Assembly (NCBI RefSeq): GCF_030268005.1
Contig: NZ_BRZC01000001.1
Span: 1 to 64,000, forward strand
DNA: 64,000 bases
From: Microbacterium arabinogalactanolyticum
GTDB taxonomy: Bacteria; Actinomycetota; Actinomycetes; Actinomycetales; Microbacteriaceae
Direction of reading: 5' to 3'
Part shown: positions 17,629 to 25,129 of the stretch, piece by piece
Layout of the letters: the number at the start of each line of letters is the position of its first letter
Numbering within the stretch: the stretch's first letter is position 1
Notes under the pieces: generated by a model
Database searches by the model: none
What the model was told of the DNA's origin: nothing
Seen by the model: only the letters and a program-made list of their open reading frames with translations
Made by a program: the position numbers and the translations under genes

Positions 17629-17657
17629 CGCCCGGCTCAGCATCCGGCTTCCGGGCG
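17629..17657. terminator. Possible weak terminator
   Basis: A CGCCCGG/CCGGGCG stem (17629-17635 and 17651-17657), extendable by a G-U pair, lies between the convergent SDR and hypothetical genes. It has no T run. Confidence 0.45.
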
Positions 17658-17665
17658 TGCCCCGT

Positions 17666-18127
17666 TCAGGAGGGGCGGATGCTGAGCACTGTCGTGCGCT
17701 GTCCGCCGATCTCGTACCGCACCGGCATGCCCGGATGGGCGAGGGCGAACCAGAAGGTTGCGCCCGGTTCGCCCGCGGACGGCTGCGTGTCATAGCGCAG
17801 GCACTCCAGGCTTCCCAGCGGTAGGGCAATGACCTCAGACGAGACCTGCGTGCTGTCGGCGGGGAAGGCCGCATGCTCCTGCAGCTCCCGCCAGGTGACG
17901 CGCCGAGCCGTCATCTCATCGGGGGCGTCCGCCCGCCACTGTTCGAGGGTCGCGCCGTCATCGTCACCGTCACGGAAGCGATTCAGGCGTTCATGGCTCC
18001 CGCCGTCTGCGGACTCCACGAGCAGCCGGATCACCTTACCGCCACGACTGGAGGCACGGATCTCGGCCGCGGTGAACGGCGTCGGCAGCAGGCCGGGGCC
18101 GAGCAGATGATCGTCCGTTTCGGTCAT
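17666..18127 (-). CDS. Hypothetical protein
   Basis: A 153-residue soluble protein with no recognised domain. It has an acidic N-terminus (MTETDDH), a mixed alpha/beta composition and a C-terminus rich in beta-type residues (MPVRYEIGGQRTTVLSI). There is no signal peptide or membrane segment. The frame is open to 18655, but the upstream part overlaps the divergent DUF1761 gene, so the ATG at 18127 was chosen. Codon use matches neighbouring genes (frequent GAGGTC, CTGGCC), which supports it as real. The function is unknown. Confidence 0.6.
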   Translation of the reverse strand: MTETDDHLLGPGLLPTPFTAAEIRASSRGGKVIRLLVESADGGSHERLNRFRDGDDDGATLEQWRADAPDEMTARRVTWRELQEHAAFPADSTQVSSEVIALPLGSLECLRYDTQPSAGEPGATFWFALAHPGMPVRYEIGGQRTTVLSIRPS

Positions 18128-18181
18128 GTCGGTATTCTGCCGTGCGCGGTAGCCTGAGCGCATCGGAGCGAGGAGGCTGCC

Positions 18182-18613
18182 ATGACGGTTCCCGAGATCA
18201 ACTACTGGGCTGTGCTGATCGCCACGGTGTCGAGCATGATCGTGGGCGCGATCTGGTACGCGCGAGGCGTGATGGGCACGCGCTGGGCGGCGCTCGCGCA
18301 CGTCGACCTGGACAGGCCGTCGCGCGGACCGCTGTGGCCGATGATCACGACGGTGATCGTGAGCTTCATCACCGCGTGGGTGCTGGCCGGCGCCGCCACC
18401 ATCGCCCAGAACTTCTACACCGGCTCGTACTTCTGGGCCTCGCTCGTCACGGCGGTCACGCTGTGGGCCGGATTCACGGCGGCGCGCTTCATCACGCACG
18501 ACGCCTTCGAGGGCCGCTCGACGAAGCTGACCACGCTGAACATCGCGCATGAGCTCGTCACGGTCGTCGTGATGGCGATCATCATCGGCGTCTGGCCGCC
18601 CGCCGGCATCTGA
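18182..18613 (+). CDS. DUF1761 domain-containing membrane protein
   Basis: A 143-residue integral membrane protein with four predicted helices. It starts MTVPEINYWAVLIATVSS with the WYARGVMGTRW segment, which matches DUF1761. A GAGGAGG ribosome-binding site precedes the ATG at good spacing. The family has no established function. It is a single gene divergent from the hypothetical protein at 17666-18127, with a TAGCCT -10 candidate just upstream. Confidence 0.82.
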   Translation: MTVPEINYWAVLIATVSSMIVGAIWYARGVMGTRWAALAHVDLDRPSRGPLWPMITTVIVSFITAWVLAGAATIAQNFYTGSYFWASLVTAVTLWAGFTAARFITHDAFEGRSTKLTTLNIAHELVTVVVMAIIIGVWPPAGI

Positions 18614-18624
18614 CCCGGTCACTG

Positions 18625-18783
18625 CTTCTGGGACGGGTCGGCGCTCGTGTCCCAACAGGTGCGGGCGCGGATGCCCGGGACTGGCAGGTTCTGGGACCGG
18701 CCGCGTGTCGTGTTCCAGAAATGACGGGTGCGGATGCCGGGGAGCCGCGCTTTCTGAGACAAGCTGCGACCGGCGTCTCAGAA
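18625..18783. repeat. Three tandem stem-loops of a dispersed intergenic repeat
   Basis: Three similar hairpins, each TTCTGGGAC-type with a GTGTCCCAGAA-type partner: 18625-18655, 18689-18720 and 18751-18783. They are separated by GCGGGTGCGGATGCCGG-like spacers. Related units occur near 34115, 36763, 39678 and 41314. They fill the gap after the DUF1761 gene. Confidence 0.75.
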
Positions 18784-18805
18784 CGGACGGTGCGCGAAAT
18801 GCAGA

Positions 18806-18839
18806 AGGCGGATGCCGGGCACGGGCCCGGCATCCGCCT
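18806..18839. terminator. Bidirectional terminator before purQ
   Basis: A perfect 14-bp stem (AGGCGGATGCCGGG, 18806-18819, pairing with 18826-18839) with a 6-nt loop, between the convergent DUF1761 and purQ genes. Confidence 0.8.
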
Positions 18840-18856
18840 GAGAGTGTCTGCGAGCG

Positions 18857-19564
18857 TTACGCCGCAACGGCCGCCACGGCGGCGATCGCGCTGGTGAAGA
18901 AGCCCAGTCCGTCGACGCCGGAGCGCATGGCATCCGCGGTGTCGGGACCGAAGCCGGGCTCGGTGGCGTGCTCGGGGTGCGGCATGAGGCCGACCACGTT
19001 GCCGCGCTCGTTCGTGAGGCCGGCGATGTCGCGCAGCGACCCGTTCGGGTTCACGCCCGCGTAGCGGAACGCCACCAGGCCCTCGCCCTCGAGGTGGTCG
19101 AGCGTGTCATCCGCCGCGATGTAGCCGCCCTCGCCGTTCTTCAGCGGGATGACGATCTCCTGGCCCTGCGTGAACTCGCTGGTCCAGGCGGTGGTGGCGT
19201 TCTCGACCGTGAGCTTCTGGTCGCGGCGCACGAAGTGCTGGTGGTCGTTGCGGATCAGGCCGCCGGGCAGCAGGTGCGCCTCGACGAGCATCTGGAAGCC
19301 GTTGCAGATGCCGAGGATCGGCATGCCCTTCGCGGCGGCGTCCTTGACCTCGGCCATGATCGGCGAGAGCGCGGCGATCGCGCCGGAGCGCAGGTAGTCG
19401 CCGTAGCTGAAGCCACCGGGCAGGACGAGCGCGTCCACGCCCTCGAGGTCGTGCGAGCCGTGCCAGAGGGCGACGGGCTCGGCGCCGGCGATGCGCACCG
19501 CGCGCTGCGCGTCCCGATCGTCGAGCGAACCGGGGAAGGTGATGACCCCGATGCGTGCGGTCAC
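18857..19564 (-). CDS. purQ: Phosphoribosylformylglycinamidine synthase subunit PurQ
   Basis: A 235-residue class-I glutamine amidotransferase subunit that delivers ammonia for converting FGAR to FGAM in purine synthesis. The catalytic Cys87 lies in GICNGFQML and the His/Glu pair in LMPHPEHA near residue 200. The GTG start at 19564 overlaps the purS stop (GTGA), so the pair is translationally coupled. The large subunit PurL is not in the window. The partner genes purC, purD, purF and purM lie further right. Confidence 0.97.
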   Translation of the reverse strand: MTARIGVITFPGSLDDRDAQRAVRIAGAEPVALWHGSHDLEGVDALVLPGGFSYGDYLRSGAIAALSPIMAEVKDAAAKGMPILGICNGFQMLVEAHLLPGGLIRNDHQHFVRRDQKLTVENATTAWTSEFTQGQEIVIPLKNGEGGYIAADDTLDHLEGEGLVAFRYAGVNPNGSLRDIAGLTNERGNVVGLMPHPEHATEPGFGPDTADAMRSGVDGLGFFTSAIAAVAAVAA

Positions 19565-19809
19565 TGCGCGACCTCGACGCCCACGACGTCCTCGATCACG
19601 GAGTTGGAGAGCACATCCTCGGCCACGCGGCGGGCCTCGGCGAGCAGCTCGTCGGTGACCTCACCGTCGACGGTGAGCTCGAAGCGCTTGCCGATGCGGA
19701 CCTGGCTGAAGCCCTCGACGCCCAGCCGGGCGAAGGCGCCGGAGACGGCCTTCCCCTGCGGGTCGAGCAGTTCGGCCTTGGGCATGACGTCGACGACGAT
19801 GGTGGGCAC
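19561..19809 (-). CDS. purS: Phosphoribosylformylglycinamidine synthase subunit PurS
   Basis: An 82-residue small subunit that bridges PurQ and PurL in Gram-positive FGAM synthase. The sequence begins [19 protein letters not shown] and contains [16 protein letters not shown], both typical of PurS. GTG 19809 was chosen because GGAGG lies seven bases upstream; the in-frame extension to 19935 is arginine/proline-rich and unlike the family. A TAGACT -10 candidate lies at 19848-19853 on the minus strand. Confidence 0.95.
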   Translation of the reverse strand: MPTIVVDVMPKAELLDPQGKAVSGAFARLGVEGFSQVRIGKRFELTVDGEVTDELLAEARRVAEDVLSNSVIEDVVGVEVAQ

Positions 19810-20112
19810 GGCTGGCCTCCAGGAACGCGCGGGCGGGAACAGGAAAGAGTCTACCGCCCGCCGACCGGGCTCCCGCCCCGGGGGAGACGGATGCCGAGTG
19901 CGGCGGGCGGTAGGAGGGCCCGGGCGGTTTCGCACCCCTCAGTGTTTCCGCCCGGGCCGCAGTCGAGGTTTCCCCAGTCCTCACTCAGCTCACGAGTGAC
20001 CCCCCAATCGAGAGCAGTCCCTTCCCCAGCAGGCTAGAGTCTTCGCACGGCCTGCGCATCGTGGAGAGCGCATCTGCACCCCACTCTCCAAGGTGCGGGC
20101 GCGGGGGAGGGG
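19810..20112. other. Intergenic region upstream of purS and the MerR gene
   Basis: A divergent promoter region of about 300 bp. A TAGACT -10 candidate for purS (minus strand) is at 19848-19853. An 11-bp perfect inverted repeat, GGCCCGGGCGG at 19917-19927 and 19948-19958, encloses a 20-nt loop. This could be a leader hairpin or a factor-binding element. No ORF is convincing here. Confidence 0.5.
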
Positions 20113-20793
20113 ATGGATGTGAAGCTCAGCAGGCTCGCGGCGACCAGCGGCGTCAGCACCACCACGATCAAGCACTGGATCCGGGTGGGGATCATGCCCG
20201 CCGGTCGTCTCAAGAACGCGACCACGGCGGTGTACGAGCAGCGTCATGTCGATCGGGCCCGCCTCATCCTCGTGATGCGCGATGTCTACGGTGCGTCGAT
20301 CGCGTCGATCCGCTCGCTGACCGAGCTGATCGACACCCCGGGCGTCCTGACGCTGGACGTGATGAACGCCTGTCAGGCGTTCGCGCTCGGCGTCCCGGAG
20401 GGCATCGCCGACGACCCCGCGTACGCGGAATTCCGGGAGCGCACCTACGAGCTGATGCGCCGCCGCGACTGGCGCGGCTATCCCGGGGCGGCCGAGCGCG
20501 GGCTCACCTTCGCACTCGCCCAGGCATCCGAGGTCGGTCTCGACTACGACGTCGAGGAGCTGATGGAGTACGCCGACGCGCTGGAACCGCTGGCCGGCCG
20601 CAATGTCGCGGCGCTCGGTCCCGAGGGCTCGGCCGACGAGGTGGCCAGGCGGATGCTGCTCGCCGTCAACGCCCGCGCACGGCAGCTGGTCGCGGTGAGC
20701 AGTCTGGCGCACGCCGCGGCATCCGTCCGCTCGGCGATCGAGGCGGGCAGGGCGCCCGCCGACATCGCGCGGCCGCCCGCGGCGCGCGGCTGA
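20113..20793 (+). CDS. MerR family transcriptional regulator
   Basis: A 226-residue protein with an N-terminal MerR-type winged helix (LSRLAATSGVSTTTIKHWIR, about residues 5-24, then VGIMPAG) and a long helical C-terminal effector domain without the cysteines of metal sensors. The start at 20113 follows GGGGGAGGGG. Its stop lies in a CTGACG/CGTCAG mini-hairpin (20790-20805) that also holds the apt stop codon, so the two genes converge almost end to end. Targets and ligand are unknown; this is not a SoxR- or MerR-type metal regulator by residues. Confidence 0.82.
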   Translation: MDVKLSRLAATSGVSTTTIKHWIRVGIMPAGRLKNATTAVYEQRHVDRARLILVMRDVYGASIASIRSLTELIDTPGVLTLDVMNACQAFALGVPEGIADDPAYAEFRERTYELMRRRDWRGYPGAAERGLTFALAQASEVGLDYDVEELMEYADALEPLAGRNVAALGPEGSADEVARRMLLAVNARARQLVAVSSLAHAAASVRSAIEAGRAPADIARPPAARG

Positions 20794-20801
20794 CGCATCC
20801 G

Positions 20802-21320
20802 TCAGGAGGAGCGGAAGACCGTGTGCAGGTCGCCGATCACGTCGCGCCCGCCGAGTCCTTCGATCTCGAACAGCACGCTGATCCCGGCAACCGTGTAGCC
20901 GAGGCTCTCGATCACGGTGCGGCCGGCGGCGAGCGTGCCGCCGGTGGCCAGCACGTCGTCGATCAGCAGGATCCGGGTGCCGGCCGGGAGGTCGTCGTGC
21001 ATCTCGATCGTGGCGGTGCCGTACTCGAGGGCGTAGTCGACGGCCGCCGCGGGCTGCGGAAGCTTGCCTGCCTTGCGGATCGGCACGAAGCCGACGCCTG
21101 CGGTGATCGCGGCAGCGCCGGCGAGGATGAACCCGCGCGCCTCGACGCCGGCGACCACGTCGAAGGAGCCGGCGAACGGCTCGACGAGCGCCTCGGTCGT
21201 GGCGTGCAGCGCCCGCGCATCGGCCAGCAGCGGGGTGATGTCGCGGAACAGGATTCCGGGCTGCGGGTAGTCCGGGATCGAACGGATCAGGGACTCGGCG
21301 CGCGCCAGTTCGGGATTCAC
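20802..21320 (-). CDS. apt: Adenine phosphoribosyltransferase
   Basis: A 172-residue cytosolic enzyme that salvages adenine plus PRPP to AMP. The PRPP-binding motif ILLIDDVLATGGTL lies near residue 117, and GILFRDITPLL and VVAGVEARGFILAGA are typical of Apt. GTG 21320 is preferred: it starts the conserved VNPELARAESLIRSIPDYP-like N-terminus and has a TACCCT -10 box only six bases upstream, implying leaderless translation. The longer frame to 22616 is a shadow of the GH1 gene. Confidence 0.95.
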   Translation of the reverse strand: MNPELARAESLIRSIPDYPQPGILFRDITPLLADARALHATTEALVEPFAGSFDVVAGVEARGFILAGAAAITAGVGFVPIRKAGKLPQPAAAVDYALEYGTATIEMHDDLPAGTRILLIDDVLATGGTLAAGRTVIESLGYTVAGISVLFEIEGLGGRDVIGDLHTVFRSS

Positions 21321-21326
21321 CCGCCA

Positions 21327-21332
21327 AGGGTA
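21327..21332 (-). promoter_or_regulatory. Leaderless -10 box of apt
   Basis: TACCCT on the minus strand lies exactly six bases before the apt GTG, so transcription should begin at or near the start codon. Confidence 0.6.
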
Positions 21333-21358
21333 CCGGACCGACCTCGGAGCGACATGCA

Positions 21359-21372
21359 TGGGAGCGCTCCCA
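21359..21372. promoter_or_regulatory. CebR operator
   Basis: A perfect 14-bp palindrome TGGGAGCGCTCCCA, identical to the operator described for the cellobiose regulator CebR of streptomycetes. It lies 24 bp before the GH1 gene, whose downstream neighbour is a LacI/CebR-like regulator. Confidence 0.88.
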
Positions 21373-21395
21373 GCCAGTCGTGGCATCATAAGAGG

Positions 21396-22817
21396 ATGAC
21401 CCGATCCTTCCCCGACGACTTCCTGTTCGGCGCCGCGACGGCCGCCTATCAGATCGAGGGCGCGGCCTTCGAGGACGGACGCACCGCGTCCATCTGGGAC
21501 GCGTTCGCGCGCGTGCCCGGCGCGGTCGTGAACGCCGACAACGGCGACATCGCCTGCGGCCATTACCACCGCTACCGCGGCGATGTGGCGCTCATGAAGG
21601 AGCTCGGCCTGCAGACCTACCGGTTCTCCACGTCGTGGTCGCGCGTGCGGCCGGACGGTGGCGCGGTCAACGCGAAGGGCCTCGACTTCTACAGCCGGCT
21701 CGTCGACGAGCTGCTCGGCGCCGGCATCGTGCCGTGGCTGACCCTGCACCACTGGGACATGCCGCAGGCGCTCGAGGAGCAGGGCGGCTGGACCGTCCGC
21801 GACATCGCGGATCGCTTCACCGAGTACGCGCTCAGCGTGCACGACGCCCTGGGCGACCGCGTGCAGCACTGGACCACCATGAACGAGCCGTGGTGCTCGT
21901 CGTTCCTCTCGTACACCGCCGGCGTGCACGCGCCCGGTCGCACCAGCATCCGCGACGGTCTGCTCGCGTCCCACCATCTGCTGCTCGCACACGGCCAGGC
22001 TGTGCAGGCGCTGCGCGCGCGCGACGCGGACCTCGACCTCGGGATCACGCTCAACCTCACCGTCGCCGACCCGGCCGATGCCGACGATCCGCTCGACATC
22101 GCCGCCGCGCGCCGCATCGACGGACAGTTCAACCGCTGGTTCCTCGATCCGCTCTTCCTCGGGGAGTATCCGAGCGACATCGTCCGCGACATCCGCGCGG
22201 TCGACCCCGCCGCGGTCTCCGACTGGCAGGATGCGGTGCATGACGGCGACCTCGCCGTGATCTCCACCCCGCTGGACGCACTGGGCATCAACTACTACCA
22301 CGGCGAGCTGCTGTCCGGGCATCCGCAGCCGGGCGGCGAGGGCGACCCGCACGAGACGCCGGGCCAGCAGCGGGAGACCGCCTCGCCGTTCCCCTCGCAC
22401 GAGGACATCCACTGGGTCGAGCGCGGTCTGCCGCGCACCGACATGGGCTGGGAGGTGCAGCCCGACGGCCTCACCCGGCTGCTCCGCCGCGTCGCCGACG
22501 AGTACTCCGGCGCCGTTCCGCTGTACGTCACCGAGAACGGCGTCGCATACGACGACGTGGTCGGGAGCGACGGGGAGGTGGCGGATGCCGGCCGTGTCGC
22601 GTTCCTGCGCGATCACGTCGCGGCGACGCTGGACGCCATCGAGCAGGGCGTCGACGTGCGCGGCTACTTCTACTGGTCGCTGATGGACAACTACGAGTGG
22701 GCCTGGGGCTACGCCAAGCGCTTCGGCATCGTGCGCGTCGACTACGAGACCCAGCGGCGCACCGTCAAGGAGAGCGGACGGGAGTACGCTCGCATCATCG
22801 CCGCCCGGGCGATCTGA
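21396..22817 (+). CDS. bglC: Beta-glucosidase, GH1
   Basis: A 473-residue retaining family-1 glycosidase that splits cellobiose and other beta-glucosides in the cytosol. The acid/base Glu164 is in TTMNEPW and the nucleophile Glu380 in YVTENGVAY. FLFGAATAAYQIEGA near the N-terminus and YFYWSLMDNYEWAWGY near the C-terminus are signatures. No signal peptide is present. The ATG at 21396 follows AAGAGG; the frame open to 20061 is the apt shadow. The CebR operator upstream and LacI gene downstream match the bglC-cebR arrangement. The cebEFG importer is not here. Confidence 0.93.
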   Translation: MTRSFPDDFLFGAATAAYQIEGAAFEDGRTASIWDAFARVPGAVVNADNGDIACGHYHRYRGDVALMKELGLQTYRFSTSWSRVRPDGGAVNAKGLDFYSRLVDELLGAGIVPWLTLHHWDMPQALEEQGGWTVRDIADRFTEYALSVHDALGDRVQHWTTMNEPWCSSFLSYTAGVHAPGRTSIRDGLLASHHLLLAHGQAVQALRARDADLDLGITLNLTVADPADADDPLDIAAARRIDGQFNRWFLDPLFLGEYPSDIVRDIRAVDPAAVSDWQDAVHDGDLAVISTPLDALGINYYHGELLSGHPQPGGEGDPHETPGQQRETASPFPSHEDIHWVERGLPRTDMGWEVQPDGLTRLLRRVADEYSGAVPLYVTENGVAYDDVVGSDGEVADAGRVAFLRDHVAATLDAIEQGVDVRGYFYWSLMDNYEWAWGYAKRFGIVRVDYETQRRTVKESGREYARIIAARAI

Positions 22818-22829
22818 CCCTCAACGGGT

Positions 22830-22864
22830 CTTCGAAACACCTGGGTCGCTGAGCCTGTCGAAGC
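22830..22864. repeat. Dispersed intergenic repeat copy
   Basis: The element contains GCTGAGCCTGTCGAAGC (22848-22864), exactly complementary to 31167-31183 inside pxpBC. Its outer CTTCGA/TCGAAG ends can pair, giving a hairpin between the GH1 and LacI genes. Confidence 0.7.
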
Positions 22865-22886
22865 GTCGCCCACCCGAAACGAGACG

Positions 22887-23888
22887 ATGATGCCCCGCTC
22901 CACGATCGAAGAGGTCGCCGCGCTCGCCGGCGTCTCGCGCTCGACCGTGTCCCGAGTCGTGAACGGCTCCACGGCGGTCAGCCCCGAGGCGCTCGCCGCC
23001 GTGCAGACCGCCATCGCCCAGCTGAACTACGCGCCCAACCGTGCCGCCCGCTCCCTCGCCAGCCGGCAGACGTACGCGATCGGGCTGGTGGTCCCCGAGG
23101 ACACCACGCGCTTCTTCGGCGACCCGTTCCTGGCATCCGTCGTCGCCGGGATCAGCGCGCGCCTGGCGGACTCGGACTACATCCTCAACCTGCTCATCGC
23201 CAGCGATGACCCGGGCGGCAAGATGGTGCGCTTCGTGCGCAACGGCGGGGTGGATGCCGCGATCATCGTGTCGCATCACACCAGCGACTCGTTCGTCGGG
23301 AGCATCGCCGACGCCGTGCCGGTGGTGTTCGGCGGTCGCCGGTCGAACGCGCAGGACAGCGACATCATCATCGACGTCGACAACGTGGCCGCTGCCCGTG
23401 ATGCTGTCGCCCATCTGATCGCGCTCGGACGCCGTCGCATCGCGACGATCACGGGCACCATGACCATGTCGGTCAGCATCGACCGGCGAGACGGCTTCCT
23501 GGCCGCGCTGGCGGATGCCGGACTCGAGCCCGCAGGCGAGGTCGACGGCGACTTCAGCGAGCAGGGCGGGGCGGATGCCGCCGCGCGTCTTCTCGAGCAG
23601 CCCGAGCGTCCGGATGCGATCTTCATCGCCAGCGATCTGATGGCCCGCGGTGCGATCGGCGTGCTGCGCTCGGCCGGGCTGCGCGTCCCGGAGGATGTGG
23701 CAGTGATCGGCTTCGACGACTCCGCCCTGGCCGCGGCATCCGATCTGACCAGCGTGCGCCAGCCGATGTTCCATCAGGGCGAGATGCTCGCCGGCATGAT
23801 CATCGACGTGCTCGCAGGACGACGCCCGGCGCCGCTGACGATCCTGCCGACCGAGCTGGTCGTGCGAGGATCGGCGCCCGCGGTCTGA
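22887..23888 (+). CDS. cebR: LacI family regulator, CebR-like
   Basis: A 333-residue repressor. The N-terminal helix-turn-helix and hinge (TIEEVAALAGVSRSTVSRVV, then NGSTAVSPEA) are followed by a periplasmic-binding-like sugar domain (GLVVPEDTTRFFGDPFLASV; near the end IGFDDSALAAASDLTSVRQP). It lies 69 bp after the beta-glucosidase and probably represses it through TGGGAGCGCTCCCA at 21359, released by cellobiose or a related disaccharide. The assignment to CebR rests mainly on that operator and the neighbour. ATG 22890 is an equally possible start. Confidence 0.85.
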   Translation: MMPRSTIEEVAALAGVSRSTVSRVVNGSTAVSPEALAAVQTAIAQLNYAPNRAARSLASRQTYAIGLVVPEDTTRFFGDPFLASVVAGISARLADSDYILNLLIASDDPGGKMVRFVRNGGVDAAIIVSHHTSDSFVGSIADAVPVVFGGRRSNAQDSDIIIDVDNVAAARDAVAHLIALGRRRIATITGTMTMSVSIDRRDGFLAALADAGLEPAGEVDGDFSEQGGADAAARLLEQPERPDAIFIASDLMARGAIGVLRSAGLRVPEDVAVIGFDDSALAAASDLTSVRQPMFHQGEMLAGMIIDVLAGRRPAPLTILPTELVVRGSAPAV

Positions 23889-23911
23889 GCGTCAGGCCGG
23901 TCCCGAACGCG

Positions 23912-23945
23912 ACCCGGGCCCGGTCGCGAACGACCGGGCCCGGGT
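23912..23945. terminator. Strong bidirectional terminator
   Basis: A perfect 15-bp GC-rich stem (ACCCGGGCCCGGTCG, 23912-23926, pairing with 23931-23945) with a CGAA tetraloop lies between the convergent LacI and metalloprotease genes. Confidence 0.88.
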
Positions 23946-23964
23946 GGAAACGACGGGGAGTGCG

Positions 23965-24780
23965 TCAGTTCCCGTAGAGAGCGACCACGCCTGCGCGGTC
24001 GGTGCTCGTCATCGACAGGTCGTCCGAGGTGCCGTTGCACTGCGGGTAGTGCATGATCGACGAGGAGTCATAGGGCGTGAGCGGACGCCAGTTGTTGTCC
24101 TCGAAGCACGTGCCCGACTCGGGACGCGTGTGCTCGTGGCGGAAGCCGAGCGTGTGCCCGAGCTCGTGGCCGAGGATGTTCGTCGGCGTCCAGGAGCCCG
24201 ACGACCAGATCGAGTCGTCGACGAGGACGTTCATCTGACGATCCGGCGTGCTGGGGAAGAACGCGCGGGCGATGTACTGGGACGTCTGGACCGGCTCGAC
24301 CGAGAACAGCACTGACTTGTTGCGCGTGGTGCAGTTGCCGTCGGCGCTGCTGACGTAGACGAAGTCGATCGCCGAGGATGCCGACTCCCACAGGGCGGCG
24401 CCGCTCTCCATCGCGGCGACGATGTCGTCGTGACGCGCGCCGAACTTGGTGCTCACGCAGTAGGTCAGGTTGCCGACCTGCGCGGCGGACCACTTGTCGT
24501 CGACGCCGTTGACGGTGTTGACGATCAGGCCGTCGGTCAGCGAGTCGGACCCGACGAGCCGGTTGTAGAAGGTGCGCAGCTCCCCCTTCCCCGAGATCAG
24601 CTCGTCGCCGTTGACGACGTAGCCGCCGTCGATGTCGCGATAGGTCGATGCGGCGAACTCCTGATAGCTCGGGATGCCGGAATCGACGGTGGGCGTCGCC
24701 GCGGCGGCGGGGATTGCCGCGCCGAGGCTGAGTGCGGCGGCTGCGGTGGCAGCCAGCGCGATCGTTCTCTTGATTCGCAT
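23965..24780 (-). CDS. Secreted M57-like metzincin metalloprotease
   Basis: A 271-residue exported zinc protease. A signal peptide (about residues 1-28, ending AAAA) precedes a mature region with the metzincin zinc motif HELGHTLGFRH (ligands His205, His209, His215, catalytic Glu206) and the Met-turn Met243 in SSIMHYPQC. Four to five cysteines may form disulphides. The ATG at 24780 follows AAGGAG. It probably degrades extracellular protein. Its neighbour to the right is also an exported peptidase-like protein, hinting at peptide scavenging. Substrate specificity is unknown. Confidence 0.88.
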   Translation of the reverse strand: MRIKRTIALAATAAAALSLGAAIPAAAATPTVDSGIPSYQEFAASTYRDIDGGYVVNGDELISGKGELRTFYNRLVGSDSLTDGLIVNTVNGVDDKWSAAQVGNLTYCVSTKFGARHDDIVAAMESGAALWESASSAIDFVYVSSADGNCTTRNKSVLFSVEPVQTSQYIARAFFPSTPDRQMNVLVDDSIWSSGSWTPTNILGHELGHTLGFRHEHTRPESGTCFEDNNWRPLTPYDSSSIMHYPQCNGTSDDLSMTSTDRAGVVALYGN

Positions 24781-24976
24781 GGAATGCTCCTTGTGAACTG
24801 AGCGATTCCGCCCGCCTGGTCGGCGAACGGACCTCGGATCCGGCCGTTGAGCGTCCTTGCGTCGTGGTCCGACTCCGAAGCCCGCTCAACGTAACGAGCG
24901 TTTTTGGACCCTGTCAAGCAACTGGAGAATGGGCCGCGGACATCTGGCGGATGGGTTCCAGGAGGGCGCGTTCGCC

Positions 24977-25036
24977 TGTCCGTTCGTCATGCAGACACTG
25001 TCCATTTGTCATGCATCCGCTGTCCGTTCGTCATGA
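24977..25036. repeat. Three direct repeats with 22-bp period
   Basis: CTGTCCGTTCGTCATG occurs at 24977 and 25021, with a near copy (CTGTCCATTTGTCATG) at 24999, spaced exactly 22 bp. It lies between the metalloprotease promoter and the end of the pyroglutamyl-peptidase-like gene. The role is unknown. Confidence 0.85.
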
Positions 25037-25048
25037 GGGCCGAACCGC

Positions 25049-25105
25049 GAGGAGCGCCGGAAGCGAGCGGGCTGCGAAACCCGCCGCGCTCCCGGCGCTC
25101 CTCGA
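25049..25105 (-). terminator. Hairpin at the end of the pyroglutamyl-peptidase-like gene
   Basis: A perfect 13-bp stem (CGAGGAGCGCCGG, 25049-25061, pairing with 25093-25105) encloses a further GCGGG/CCCGC stem. It begins 25 bp after the gene's stop codon. Confidence 0.75.
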
Positions 25106-25129
25106 TGCTCAGCGGCCTGCGGGCCGCGT

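Noticed and set aside
24977..25036. Possible short CRISPR or plasmid iteron origin
   Set aside because: Only three 22-bp units with almost no spacer and no replication or cas gene nearby; treated as an unexplained direct repeat.
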